In this document: positions 17,694 through 27,111 of the stretch, piece after piece | Layout: every line of letters begins with the position of its first letter | Numbering within the stretch: the stretch's first letter is position 1 | From: CAXMRP01 sp965216515 | GTDB taxonomy: Bacteria > Pseudomonadota > Alphaproteobacteria > Rhizobiales > Afifellaceae | Direction: 5' to 3' | NCBI GenBank assembly: GCA_965216515.1 | Contig: OZ244173.1 | Location: forward strand, 496,001 to 560,000 | DNA: 64,000 bases | Notes under the pieces: generated by a model | Database searches by the model: none | What the model was told of the DNA's origin: nothing | What the model saw: only the letters and a program-made list of their open reading frames with translations | Translations under genes and position numbers: made by a program

Positions 17694-18947
17694 ATGAACA
17701 CAAACCGCTATCAGGATGAATTTGCGGATGATGACCGGCCGGACGACCGCCCGGGCATCGTCTACGATCTTCAGGAACCGGCGGAATCAAAGGCGCATCG
17801 AAGACGCATAAGTCCGCGCAGTCCCCGCCAGGCGATTCAGCCGGAACCCGCGGCGCCGCCGCCCGTTCCCTCCCGCCGGGCCCGCCATCCGATGGTGATC
17901 GCGCTGAACTTCGTCCTGATGACCGTGGTTATCATCCTCGGCGCCGTTGGTGCGGGCCTCTACATCGGCAAGAGCAAGTTCGACGCGCCGGGCCCGCTCA
18001 CCGAAAACCGTTCCGTTGTCGTTCCGCGCGGTGCCACGGTCGACACCATCTCCACCTTGCTGAAACGCACCAACGTGATCGCCAACGATTTCATCTTTTC
18101 CACTGCCGTCCGCCTGTACAAGGCCGACGATCAGCTGAAGGCCGGCGAATACCTGTTTGAGCCTGCCGTCTCCATGCGCCAGGTCATGGATATTTTGACC
18201 TCCGGACGCGCAATCCTCCACGCCGTTACGGTTCCGGAAGGTTTGACGGTGGACAAGATTATCGAGCGACTGCGCGGTGATCCGGTCCTCGTTGGCGACA
18301 TCGTCGAAATTCCGGGCGAGGGTGAGTTGCTCCCCGAAACCTACAAATTCACCCGCGGCGCGACCCGTCAGCAGATGATCGACCAGATGCGCCGGGCGCG
18401 CGACCGGGTTCTGGAAGAGATCTGGGCCCGCCGCAGCCCCGATCTCCCGGTCAAGACCAAGCAGGAATTCGTCACCCTCGCCTCGATCGTGGAGAAAGAG
18501 ACCGGTCGTGCCGATGAGCGTCCCCGGGTCGCCGCCGTCTTCATCAACCGGCTGCGCCGGGGCATGCGGCTGCAATCTGACCCGACGATCATCTATGGCC
18601 TGTTCGGTGGCGCCGGCAAGCCGCCGGATCGGCCGCTGTACCGCTCCGATATCGAAAAGGCGACACCGTACAATACCTATGTCATCGACGGCCTGCCGCC
18701 GGCACCGATCGCCAATCCGGGCCGCGCCGCGCTGGAGGCGGTGGCAAACCCGTCGCGCACCGATGATCTCTATTTCGTTGCCGATGGCACCGGTGGCCAT
18801 GTTTTTGCCAAAACGCTGGACGAACACAATCGCAACGTTGCCCGTTGGCGCAGCATCGAGGCGGCGCGCAAGGCAGAAGAAGAGGGCAGGGCCGCCGGCG
18901 AAAATTCAGGTGATGCGCAAGGTGGCGCCGATGGCGGCACGCAATAG
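17694..18947 (+). CDS. mltG: Endolytic transglycosylase MltG
   Basis: A 417-residue YceG-type lytic transglycosylase. A proline-rich cytoplasmic N-terminus (about 1-60) precedes one TM helix (MVIALNFVLMTVVIILGAVGAGLYIG), then a LysM-like region and the catalytic domain. LPETYKF and LASIVEKETG are the family signatures, the Glu of the latter being catalytic. MltG cuts nascent glycan strands and is thought to set their length with PBP1A-type synthases (mrcA is in this window). The start is uncertain: the ATG at 17694 is preferred, but an in-frame ATG at 17637 exists. The C-terminal tail is Gly/Ala-rich. Confidence 0.93.
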   Translation: MNTNRYQDEFADDDRPDDRPGIVYDLQEPAESKAHRRRISPRSPRQAIQPEPAAPPPVPSRRARHPMVIALNFVLMTVVIILGAVGAGLYIGKSKFDAPGPLTENRSVVVPRGATVDTISTLLKRTNVIANDFIFSTAVRLYKADDQLKAGEYLFEPAVSMRQVMDILTSGRAILHAVTVPEGLTVDKIIERLRGDPVLVGDIVEIPGEGELLPETYKFTRGATRQQMIDQMRRARDRVLEEIWARRSPDLPVKTKQEFVTLASIVEKETGRADERPRVAAVFINRLRRGMRLQSDPTIIYGLFGGAGKPPDRPLYRSDIEKATPYNTYVIDGLPPAPIANPGRAALEAVANPSRTDDLYFVADGTGGHVFAKTLDEHNRNVARWRSIEAARKAEEEGRAAGENSGDAQGGADGGTQ

Positions 18948-19028
18948 TCATTGCCGGAGGCGTCGCCGCGCCGACGTTCGTCGAAGCCTGTCGCAATATC
19001 CGTGCCACGGAACCGGACGGCCAGGACA

Positions 19029-19928
19029 ATGACAAGCGACATGGCACAGCTTTCCAGCATGACCGGCTATGCCCGGGCCGATATCGTGGCCGACGAGACC
19101 ACGTTCACCTGGGAGTTGAAATCGGTCAACGGGCGCGGGCTTGAAATCCGCTTCCGGATGCCCGCCGGCTTTGACGGACTTGAGCCGAGCCTGCGCCGCA
19201 CGGCGCGGGAGGCGCTCAAGAGAGGCAGTTGCCAGTTTGCGCTTCATGTTGGCCGCGGCGGTACCGGTCCGCTATTGCGGCTGAACGAGGGGGCGCTCGC
19301 CCTTGTCGTTGCCGCCGCCAAGCGGTTGGCCGCCGTGGAAGGTATCGCCGACCCGACTGCCGACGGGATTCTCGCCATCAGGGGGGTGCTGGAGGAAGCC
19401 GGCCCGACGGATTTTGAGGCCCTGAGCGAGGACGGCCGCAGTGCCGTGTTCGCGGGATTTGAGCAGGCGCTTCAAAACCTGATCGCCGGCCGGCGCGAGG
19501 AAGGCAAGCGGATCGCACCGGTGCTGGAATCGCTGGCGCAGACGATTCAGAAAAAGACGGCGGAAGCGGAAAAACTGGCTGAAGGCGCAGTCAGCTCTTT
19601 GAAAACCCGGATTGCCGAACAGGTGGCGGTCCTTTCCGAAATCAAGGATTTCGACCCCGATCGGCTGCATGCCGAAGCGGTTGCGCTTGCCATCAAATCC
19701 GATGTTCGCGAGGAAGTCGACCGCCTCAAGGGGCACGCCGAAGCGGTCGCCGAACGTTTGGCGAGCGGCGAGGCGATCGGTCGGCGCCTCGATTTTCTGG
19801 CCCAGGAAATGAACCGCGAAGCCAATACGATCTGCTCCAAGGCCGTTGACCGCGACATGACCGCCATCGGCCTCGACCTCAAGACCGAGATCGACCGTTT
19901 CCGCGAACAGGCGCAGAATATCGAATGA
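19029..19928 (+). CDS. YicC family endoribonuclease
   Basis: A 299-residue protein with the N-terminal signature LSSMTGYARAD and C-terminal DUF1732 (REEVDRLKGHAEAVAERL ... GRRLDFLAQEMNREANTICSK). YicC proteins are endoribonucleases that help turn over RNA, including small RNAs in Enterobacteria. The start at 19029 gives the family N-terminus close to MTGYA. The stop overlaps the gmk start (ATGA), a coupling conserved with guanylate kinase across many bacteria. Confidence 0.93.
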   Translation: MTSDMAQLSSMTGYARADIVADETTFTWELKSVNGRGLEIRFRMPAGFDGLEPSLRRTAREALKRGSCQFALHVGRGGTGPLLRLNEGALALVVAAAKRLAAVEGIADPTADGILAIRGVLEEAGPTDFEALSEDGRSAVFAGFEQALQNLIAGRREEGKRIAPVLESLAQTIQKKTAEAEKLAEGAVSSLKTRIAEQVAVLSEIKDFDPDRLHAEAVALAIKSDVREEVDRLKGHAEAVAERLASGEAIGRRLDFLAQEMNREANTICSKAVDRDMTAIGLDLKTEIDRFREQAQNIE

Positions 19929-20674
19929 GCGGCAGGACGCGCGCACAGCCGGCCGCGACCAACGTGCCGCTCGCCCGGCGCGGCCTGATGTTCGTCCTCT
20001 CTTCGCCTTCCGGGGCGGGAAAATCGACCCTGGCCCGCCAGCTTCTCGCCAAGGAGGCCGACGTCGAACTGTCCGTGTCGGTGACGACCCGTGCGCGCCG
20101 TTCCAGCGAGATTGAGGGCACCCACTATCATTTCGTCGGCCAGGACGAGTTTGAACGAATGGCCGAACACGACGAACTGCTGGAATGGGCCAGCGTCCAC
20201 GGCAATTTCTATGGCACCCCGCGCAAACCGGTGGAAACGGCGCTGGCGGCCGGCCGCGATGTTCTCTTCGACATCGACTGGCAGGGCACCGACCAGATCG
20301 CCGAGCGAATGGCCGACGATCTGGTGCGCGTTTTTGTCCTGCCGCCTTCCATGCGCGAATTGAAGGCGCGGCTGGAGCGGCGTGCCGAGGACGATCAGAC
20401 CACGATCGCCCGCCGGCTCGAAGGTGCGCGGCTGGAGATCGAACAGTGGAGCCGCTACGACTATGTCATCGTCAATGATGACCTCGACCTCACATTCGCG
20501 ACGGTCACCGCGATCCTGCGGGCAGAACGTCTCCGGCGGGATCGTGTCATCGGCCTGCGGCCCTTTGTCAGCCGCCTGCTCGAGGAAGCCGGCGAGATTG
20601 CCGGAAAGATGGCGGAGGCGGAAACGCCGGATCGCGGGCCGGCGGCCGCCACCGGCGATCAGGATGGCGCCTGA
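19925..20674 (+). CDS. gmk: Guanylate kinase
   Basis: A 249-residue kinase converting GMP to GDP. It has P-loop SSPSGAGKST near residues 27-36, the GMP-binding region SVTTRARRSSEIEGTHYHFV, and DIDWQG. The family core is about 205 residues; here the N-terminus is extended by some 20 basic residues and the C-terminus by an Ala/Glu-rich tail. It overlaps yicC by four bases at its start, and its last 16 bases overlap the 3' end of the convergent rsmA. Confidence 0.97.
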   Translation: MSGRTRAQPAATNVPLARRGLMFVLSSPSGAGKSTLARQLLAKEADVELSVSVTTRARRSSEIEGTHYHFVGQDEFERMAEHDELLEWASVHGNFYGTPRKPVETALAAGRDVLFDIDWQGTDQIAERMADDLVRVFVLPPSMRELKARLERRAEDDQTTIARRLEGARLEIEQWSRYDYVIVNDDLDLTFATVTAILRAERLRRDRVIGLRPFVSRLLEEAGEIAGKMAEAETPDRGPAAATGDQDGA

Positions 20675-21528
20675 CCGAATTCCAGGAGATGCCGGGCGAG
20701 TGCCAGATAGCCGGCCACCGGCACCCGTTCGGCGCGCAGGGTCGGATCGATTCCGGCGGCGGCGAGGGCTGGTTCCGGATCCCGCCAGAGTGTCTTCAGC
20801 GATGATCGGAGCATTTTTCGCCGCTGGCCGAAGGCCGCCGCCGTGACTGCCGAAATTGCCGCGGGCGACACGGTGTCGGCTTCGGGCCGCGGTTCCAGAT
20901 GGACAAGCGTTGAGGCAACCTTGGGCGGCGGCGTAAAGGCGCGCGGCGGAAGCGACAGCACTGTTTGCGCCCGGCAACGCCATCCGCAAAGCACCGACAA
21001 TCGGCCGTAGGCCCCCGTTCCGGGCGCCGCGACAATGCGCTCGGCGACCTCTTTCTGGAACATCAGCGTCAGGCTCTCCCACCGCGCCGGCCAGTCCGGC
21101 ACCGAGAGCCAGTTCACCAGCAGTTGCGTGGCGATGTTGTAGGGTAGATTTGCGATCACCTTGAGCGGCATGGCGCCGTCGTCCAGCGCGTTGAGATTGC
21201 ACGCGCGTGCGTCCGCCTCGCGGATGACGAGGCGCCCCGGCGCGGCCCGGGCGATTTCCTCCAGCGCCGGCACCATCTGCCGGTCGCGCTCGATCACCGT
21301 GACCCGGCAAGCGCCCTCCAGAAGCAAGGCGCGGGTCAGACCGCCGGGTCCGGGTCCGACTTCCACAACATGCACGCCACCAAGTGGTCCGGCGGCCCGG
21401 GCAATCCGGCGGGTTAGATTGACGTCGAGAAGGAAATTCTGACCCAGCGCCTTGCGGGCCGAGAGCTTGTGGGCGGCGATCACGTCGCGCAGCTTCGGCA
21501 GGGCCTGGAGCGCCGCCTCGTCGCTCAT
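20659..21528 (-). CDS. rsmA: 16S rRNA dimethyladenosine transferase RsmA (KsgA)
   Basis: A 289-residue SAM-dependent methyltransferase that dimethylates two adjacent adenosines near the 3' end of 16S rRNA. It has ARKALGQNFLLD, the SAM site VVEVGPGPGGLTRALL and the catalytic NLPYNIATQLL motif. The ATG at 21528 is chosen because it forms an ATGA overlap with the pdxA stop and gives a family-like N-terminus; the 64-codon extension lies inside pdxA. The gene ends tail-to-tail inside gmk (16-base overlap). Confidence 0.96.
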   Translation of the reverse strand: MSDEAALQALPKLRDVIAAHKLSARKALGQNFLLDVNLTRRIARAAGPLGGVHVVEVGPGPGGLTRALLLEGACRVTVIERDRQMVPALEEIARAAPGRLVIREADARACNLNALDDGAMPLKVIANLPYNIATQLLVNWLSVPDWPARWESLTLMFQKEVAERIVAAPGTGAYGRLSVLCGWRCRAQTVLSLPPRAFTPPPKVASTLVHLEPRPEADTVSPAAISAVTAAAFGQRRKMLRSSLKTLWRDPEPALAAAGIDPTLRAERVPVAGYLALARHLLEFGQAPS

Positions 21529-22526
21529 GAGGCCAGCCGGTCGGCAAGCTTCAGCGCCGCGATAAGACTGTCGGGATTTGCCGAGCCCCGGCCGGCGATA
21601 TCGAAGGCGGTGCCGTGATCTGGCGATGTGCGCACGAATGGCAGGCCCAGTGTCACATTGACCGCAGTGTCGAAAGCGAGGGTTTTGACCGGGATCAGCG
21701 CCTGATCGTGATACATGCAAAGAGCGGCATCATACCGCGTCCGCGCGCCGGCATGAAACAGCGTGTCCGCCGGCAGCGGGCCGCGCGCATCGATTCCCTT
21801 GTTGCGCAGCAGCACGATAGCGGGCGCGATGACCGCATCATCCTCACCACCCAGAAGCCCGCCTTCGCCGGCATGCGGATTGAGCCCGGCGACCGCAAGC
21901 CGGGGCTTGGCAATACCGAAACGGCGGCGGAGTTCGCGGGCAACGGTCTCCCCGGTGTCCACGATCCTGCCGGTGGTCAGGGTGCCGGGCACGTCTTTCA
22001 GCGGAATGTGGACCGTCACCGGCACGACCCTGAGATCCGCTGCCGCCAGCATCATGACGGCGCGGCAGGGCGCCCCCCAAATCCGCTCCGCCAGTACCGC
22101 CAGGAAATCGGTGTGTCCGGGATGGGCAAAACCGGCTTCCGCCCAGGCCTTTTTGTGGATCGGGTTGGTGACCATGGCCCGCGCGGCGCCATCATGAACG
22201 AGATTTGCCGCCTGTTCGATGGAGGTGATCTCCGCGTCGGCATCGGCGGCGTCATACCGTCCGCAGGTCCCACGCACCGGCGGCTGGTCCGGCAAAAAGG
22301 GCAGGGCGTCGTGAAACGTGCCGGCCGCCGCGGCCGGTTCGGTCATCGCCAGGGCGACGTCCAGGCCCAGCATCCGGGCCCGGGTTTCCAGCGCATCGCC
22401 GGATCCGACAAAGACAAAGGCCGGCACGGCGTCGGCATGGCGCCGCAGCCATGCGGCAAGCGTGACATCAAGGCCAATTCCGGCCGGTTCTCCAAGCGTC
22501 AGCGCCAGGGGAGGCGGGCCGGACAT
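21525..22526 (-). CDS. pdxA: 4-hydroxythreonine-4-phosphate dehydrogenase
   Basis: A 333-residue enzyme of the DXP-dependent vitamin B6 pathway, oxidising 4-phosphohydroxythreonine before ring closure by PdxJ. Signatures include LGEPAGIGLD at the N-terminus, TNPIHKKAW, the metal-site histidines in GHTDFLA and YHDQALIPVK, and LNPHAGEGG. PLP is the cofactor of Alr and MetY in the same window. The ATG at 22526 (MSGPPPLALTLGEPAG) fits the family start. It overlaps rsmA by four bases and follows surA by 17 bp. Confidence 0.96.
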   Translation of the reverse strand: MSGPPPLALTLGEPAGIGLDVTLAAWLRRHADAVPAFVFVGSGDALETRARMLGLDVALAMTEPAAAAGTFHDALPFLPDQPPVRGTCGRYDAADADAEITSIEQAANLVHDGAARAMVTNPIHKKAWAEAGFAHPGHTDFLAVLAERIWGAPCRAVMMLAAADLRVVPVTVHIPLKDVPGTLTTGRIVDTGETVARELRRRFGIAKPRLAVAGLNPHAGEGGLLGGEDDAVIAPAIVLLRNKGIDARGPLPADTLFHAGARTRYDAALCMYHDQALIPVKTLAFDTAVNVTLGLPFVRTSPDHGTAFDIAGRGSANPDSLIAALKLADRLAS

Positions 22527-22543
22527 ATTCGGTCCCTTCGCAA

Positions 22544-23482
22544 TCAGCGCCGGACTATGACCGCATCCGCCCTGAGATCGCGCAAGTAACGCCGCGCAAG
22601 CAGCTGGCCGCGTTCGTTGGCCAGTGTTTGGCGCTTTTCCGCCGATGCCTTCGACATGCCCCGGATCGAATCGCGGGCACATACGCCAAACAGCCTGAAG
22701 CCGTCGCGGAAGGGGATCGGACGCGTCACCTTGCCGGTTTCGGTTTCTTTCAACGCTTCGACCAGATTGTCGGCAAGCTGCGTCTCGTCACGCCGGATCG
22801 TCGGTTTGACGACAACGTTTTTCAAACCCTTCGCCTGCGCCAGCGCGCCATCGCAACCGGCATATCGCGTCCGGAATGCTTCAGCTTCGCGTTTGCGCTG
22901 GGCGACGAAGCCCTTGCTGCTCTTGGCCGGGGCGATGAAGATGATTTCCTGGATCCGGAATTCCGAAATCGATTCCGTTGCCGCCTCCTCATCGCCAAGT
23001 GCCTTGGCGACATCGCGTTCCGATATATCCACCGTAGCCCGAAACCGTGCCCGAACGATCTGGCCCCAGGCGATTTCGGCACGCAACCGTTCCTTGAGGG
23101 TCTTGGGATTGACACCCGACTGCCGCAGCGCCGCCTCCAGCCGCGACGGTGACAATTTTGCCCGGCTGGCAATGGATGCCATTGCTTCGGCAATTTCCGA
23201 CTGCGAGACCGAAACGTTCCGCCGTTCCGCTTCCTGTAATTTCAGGCGCTCGTCGATCAGCTCCTCGATCGCCCTCGATCGACCGGCCTTGCCGCCGGTC
23301 GTCAATCTCAGAAATCGCGCCCGGTTGTCGATGTCGTAGGTGGTCACTGGTTCATTGTTGACCAGGACCTCGATGCGGGCCTGGGCGCCCGCCGGTGTGG
23401 CCGGCGCAAGCCCCAGGACGAACCAGGCGACGATCAGCGTGGCGATTGGGCGTAATAAGCGAATTGGGGCAGTCAAGGTCAT
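22544..23482 (-). CDS. SurA-like periplasmic chaperone
   Basis: A 312-residue secreted protein with a signal peptide (about 1-33) and a SurA N-terminal chaperone domain (VLVNNEPVTTYDIDNRARFL ... IEELIDERLKLQEAERR). The following region aligns by position with a parvulin PPIase domain (RIQEIIFIAPA ...) but looks degenerate, so isomerase activity is doubtful. Only one such domain is present, against two in the enterobacterial protein. It precedes lptD in transcription partners, the usual surA-lptD linkage, and probably escorts outer-membrane barrels such as LptD to the BAM complex. Confidence 0.85.
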   Translation of the reverse strand: MTLTAPIRLLRPIATLIVAWFVLGLAPATPAGAQARIEVLVNNEPVTTYDIDNRARFLRLTTGGKAGRSRAIEELIDERLKLQEAERRNVSVSQSEIAEAMASIASRAKLSPSRLEAALRQSGVNPKTLKERLRAEIAWGQIVRARFRATVDISERDVAKALGDEEAATESISEFRIQEIIFIAPAKSSKGFVAQRKREAEAFRTRYAGCDGALAQAKGLKNVVVKPTIRRDETQLADNLVEALKETETGKVTRPIPFRDGFRLFGVCARDSIRGMSKASAEKRQTLANERGQLLARRYLRDLRADAVIVRR

Positions 23483-23605
23483 CTTTCAACCGGCAATTTG
23501 GGCCGTCCGCCGTTGCCTCGGCAGCGCCAGCGGCACATGTGTTTGAACGCCATGGCGAAAATACGGCAGGATCCATCGTTTGAAATCGACGGGGCGGCGA
23601 TCAGC

Positions 23606-26026
23606 CTACTCCTTGAAATGGCGTCGAATGCCGTTTTCGCCAATCGTGCGCAAATTGAAGCGCACAAAAAGGGTCTTGTCGTCAACCTGGTCGGTATAGC
23701 GGTCGCGGGTCTGGGAATAATCGACGGAGAGCGTGAAACACTCGTTGTCGTAGGCGATACCGATTCCGTGGCTGACAATTCCGGTCTTGCGAACATCGAA
23801 AACGGCGGCACCGGAGACCGACCAGTTTTCATTGAACGCATAGGTACCCTCGCCCGACAACTCTTCCCGGTCGCTGGTGATACCGACCGCCGGTTGCGCC
23901 CGCAGGAAGGCATAGCCGACCTTGGCGTGCGACCGGCCGCGCACAGCCGTTGCTTCAAGCTCGGCGCGGTTTACTGTCAGGTCCGCATCGGAGAGCCGGC
24001 CGCGCGCGGTCACCGCAAATCCGGTACCGGTATCGACCGTGACCCGGCCGACAATGTCGGACGCCCGCGTGTCGAGCCCGGACTGAATACCCGAGAGCGC
24101 CTGTCCGGTCAGGGCATAGGAATTTGTTCCGGAAACCTGAAATGACTGACCAACCACTGCGTCGACGCCGAAGCCGTTTGCCAGCCGCGCCTGATAGGTG
24201 ACCCCGACATTGGCCCGGGTGCCGCCTTCCTGCCGGTCATAGCCGGTGAATTTGTCCCAGGAAAACAGGTTGGTTGTGTCGAACACCAGTCCCTGGGAAT
24301 CGTCATTGGGCAGCTGGCCAACCCGCCGCTCGTCCGGGCGGGCGATAATCTGAACCACCGGGCTGATCGTCTGGCTCGCCGCCGCGCTGGAAATCAGGAT
24401 CGGCCATTTGTATTCCAGTCCGACGGCCGGCATGGCCCGCCCGACCAGCGTATCCGATGTCAATCCGGCCGCCGGGTCGTCGAAATTGCCCCAGTTGAGC
24501 GCCACATCCAGATAGGCGAACGGTGTCAAGAGCTGGCCGCCCGGCGCGACGATTGTGCGCTTCCAGGCGGCGTTGGACGACAGCCGCGCCGAAGTGCCCG
24601 AGACACCGGCGTAATAGTCCACCGCCGGCGTCACACGGACGTCGCTTTCGGCGCGGGTGAGCGCGGTGAGATTGGAATCGATGCTCACCTGACCGCCGAG
24701 GATCGCCTGATCGGCGATATAGTTGTGATCGACCACGGGGATGACGAACGCCTGTTCCTTCTGGTCGTCATGCGTTGTCTTCGTCAGGGTCACAACATCG
24801 GTTTCCACGGTATTCTCGCGCTGGACGCGATAGAACAATGTCCGTGCATCGAAATGGTTTCGCTCGCTGATGCCGGTCAGGTAGATCGACGATTCCACGT
24901 CCTTGACCGCATCTCTGGTGATTGAGTAATCCCGCCCGTAGGCCCTGTCGGACGAGGCAAAAACATCCCAGCCCCATATCCAGCGGGAGTTGATGGCGAA
25001 TTGACCGTCCGACTGGATGCTGCCGCGCGCCGAACGGAAACCCGACAGCCGCTTGCCGGTTTCATCGACGAACGCGCTCTCGTCGGCCTGGAATATCCCG
25101 GTTCCGCGAATGCGGTAGGACCCGTTCATCAGCCTGTGCCGCCACTCCACATCGCCGTGAAGGCCCTGCCGGCTATAGACTGTCGGGGTGAAGGTGATGT
25201 CGTAATTCGGGGCCAGATTGAAGAACACCGGAACCGAGACGCCGACACCCAGCGATTCCCTGGCCTTGATCGACGGGATCAGCAAACCGGATTTGCGCTT
25301 GATACGCGGGTCGGCGTGGAAGAAATACGGCCAGTAGGCGACCGGAATACCGAAAAACTCCAGCGACGCGTCTTCGTAGGATACTGTTTGCGTGCGGTTG
25401 TCGTGGATGATCGTGGCCGCCTTGATCTGCCAGAAGGGCGGTCGCTCCGGATGGTCCTTGCACGGTTCGCAAGCCGTATACACGCCACGCTGGAAGATCG
25501 TGATCTCGCCGTCGCGCCGTTCCGCGCTTTGCGCGGCAAACCGCGCTCGTTCGGTCGTCAGGATATTGATCGACCGTACGAACCCGTCACGGAAATTGTC
25601 GGTGAGGTCGATTTCCGCTGCGGTGATGATGTTTCCCTGTGGCTCCAGGATGCGGACGTTGCCGCTGGCGACCAGCCGCCGCGAGACCTGGAAATAGGTA
25701 ACCCTGTCGGCTGTGACCACATAGTCGATGTAGTAGATCTCGACCTGGCCGATCGCCTCGACAATCTCATTGTCAAAATCATAGACGAGGCGGTCGGCCT
25801 CCAGGAGCATCTGCGCGTCGGGATCGGATTGGAAGACCTCGGCGAAGGGATCGGCCTGTTCTGCGGCCGCCATCGCCGGCCCGCACAGAACGGCAAGCAG
25901 CCAGACGGCCATCGCGATGGGCCGGATCCGGCGGCTGCGTGGCGGAATGCGCACAACGCCGGACCGGTCCCGGAACCGCCGCCGGCCGGCAGGTGTCGTG
26001 TCCTGCAATCTCCCCCAACCGGTCAA
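23606..26026 (-). CDS. lptD: LPS-assembly protein LptD
   Basis: An 806-residue outer-membrane protein that inserts lipopolysaccharide into the outer leaflet. After the signal region come the OstA/LptA-like periplasmic domain (about 60-170: LLEADRLVYDFDNEIVEAIGQVEIYY), then PFFWQIK/IPVAYWPYFFH and a long beta-barrel with alternating strands. I take the TTG at 26026 as start: a GGAGG lies ten bases upstream, two bases beyond the lptG stop, implying coupling. This gives about 38 residues before the hydrophobic signal core (MAVWLLAVLCGPAMA). The ATG at 25912, right at the core, is the main alternative. Confidence 0.94.
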   Translation of the reverse strand: MTGWGRLQDTTPAGRRRFRDRSGVVRIPPRSRRIRPIAMAVWLLAVLCGPAMAAAEQADPFAEVFQSDPDAQMLLEADRLVYDFDNEIVEAIGQVEIYYIDYVVTADRVTYFQVSRRLVASGNVRILEPQGNIITAAEIDLTDNFRDGFVRSINILTTERARFAAQSAERRDGEITIFQRGVYTACEPCKDHPERPPFWQIKAATIIHDNRTQTVSYEDASLEFFGIPVAYWPYFFHADPRIKRKSGLLIPSIKARESLGVGVSVPVFFNLAPNYDITFTPTVYSRQGLHGDVEWRHRLMNGSYRIRGTGIFQADESAFVDETGKRLSGFRSARGSIQSDGQFAINSRWIWGWDVFASSDRAYGRDYSITRDAVKDVESSIYLTGISERNHFDARTLFYRVQRENTVETDVVTLTKTTHDDQKEQAFVIPVVDHNYIADQAILGGQVSIDSNLTALTRAESDVRVTPAVDYYAGVSGTSARLSSNAAWKRTIVAPGGQLLTPFAYLDVALNWGNFDDPAAGLTSDTLVGRAMPAVGLEYKWPILISSAAASQTISPVVQIIARPDERRVGQLPNDDSQGLVFDTTNLFSWDKFTGYDRQEGGTRANVGVTYQARLANGFGVDAVVGQSFQVSGTNSYALTGQALSGIQSGLDTRASDIVGRVTVDTGTGFAVTARGRLSDADLTVNRAELEATAVRGRSHAKVGYAFLRAQPAVGITSDREELSGEGTYAFNENWSVSGAAVFDVRKTGIVSHGIGIAYDNECFTLSVDYSQTRDRYTDQVDDKTLFVRFNLRTIGENGIRRHFKE

Positions 26027-26028
26027 AA

Positions 26029-27111
26029 CTAACCGTCCTCCAGATACAGCAAGACCGTCGCGCCGATCGTCAGCGTTGCGACGGGCGGGGTCCAGGCGGC
26101 AAAAGCCGCGCCGACAATGCCATTTCCGCCAAGATCCCGCAAAAACTCAGACAACACATAAAGCAGAAACCCCGAAATCACGCCAGCGAACACGAGTTTT
26201 CCCGTCCCACCCGATCGCGCCATCTTCAGGCAAAACGAGGCAGCAAGCACCACCATGGCCATCAGATAGAACGGACGAGCCAGAAGATTGTGGAATGCGT
26301 ACTGGAAGCGGTCAATCTTTAATCCCGAATCTCGAGCCGTTTCAATGAATTGTGGCAGAGTGAACACGGATTGGCTCTCCGGCCGGGTGAGGATCTGGCG
26401 GATTTCGCCGACGCCGAGGCTTGTGGACAAGACATAGCGATCCACCACCTTCGGCGGCGCGCCGGCGGCAATTACCGTGGCATTGTCCAAAATCCAGCCC
26501 GATTCGCCGAAAACCGCTGCCGCCGCGGCCACCTTTTCGCGGAAGTTTCCCTTCCGGTCGAGTACGACCGCCGTCATGCCGATCAGGGTCAAGGGATCAC
26601 GATCAACAGCGGCGGCATGGATGATGGACAGGTTGTCGGCACCGCTTTGCCGGAACCAGACGTCCTGGTTCTGTCGCGATATGTCACGGCCGCGCAGGAT
26701 ACTCTCGATCAGCCTGGAATCGTCGTTGAGGGCACTGGCCAGCGGATTGACGAAGGCGACGAATGCCACGCCTATGGCGAAGACCGTCACCAGCACCGGC
26801 CTGAGGAACCCCCATACCGATATGCCGCTTGCCCGCGCCACGGCCAGTTCGGATCGCCGGGTCAGGCTGACCAGCGACAGGATCGCTCCGATAAGCACGG
26901 CAAAGGGCAGGATTTGTTCGGCCAGAAACGGGATTCGCATCCAGGTAACCCGCAGGGTCAGGAACAGCGAGAAATCGTCGTGATTGGAAAATCGCCGCAA
27001 AAACTCGGTAATATCGGCGATATGCGCGATACCGACGATTGTCGCCAGCACCAGCGCGATGGTCGTGCCAATCCGCCTTGCCGCGTAGAGGCTGAAGGTG
27101 CGGACAATCAT
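26029..27111 (-). CDS. lptG: LPS export ABC transporter permease LptG
   Basis: A 360-residue member of the LptF/LptG (YjgP/YjgQ) family, with two N-terminal TM helices, a periplasmic beta-jellyroll domain (about 130-270) and C-terminal helices. It opens MIVRTFSLYAARRIGTT. With LptF and the ATPase LptB it extracts LPS from the inner membrane. Its start overlaps the lptF stop by four bases. LptG is told from LptF by order and by the shorter length; the two could be swapped without changing the complex. Confidence 0.93.
   Translation of the reverse strand: MIVRTFSLYAARRIGTTIALVLATIVGIAHIADITEFLRRFSNHDDFSLFLTLRVTWMRIPFLAEQILPFAVLIGAILSLVSLTRRSELAVARASGISVWGFLRPVLVTVFAIGVAFVAFVNPLASALNDDSRLIESILRGRDISRQNQDVWFRQSGADNLSIIHAAAVDRDPLTLIGMTAVVLDRKGNFREKVAAAAAVFGESGWILDNATVIAAGAPPKVVDRYVLSTSLGVGEIRQILTRPESQSVFTLPQFIETARDSGLKIDRFQYAFHNLLARPFYLMAMVVLAASFCLKMARSGGTGKLVFAGVISGFLLYVLSEFLRDLGGNGIVGAAFAAWTPPVATLTIGATVLLYLEDG

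Noticed and set aside
19547..21547. A 666-codon open frame on the minus strand
   Set aside because: It is antisense to yicC and gmk and out of frame with rsmA; its composition is that of a GC-rich shadow frame and no domain is recognisable.
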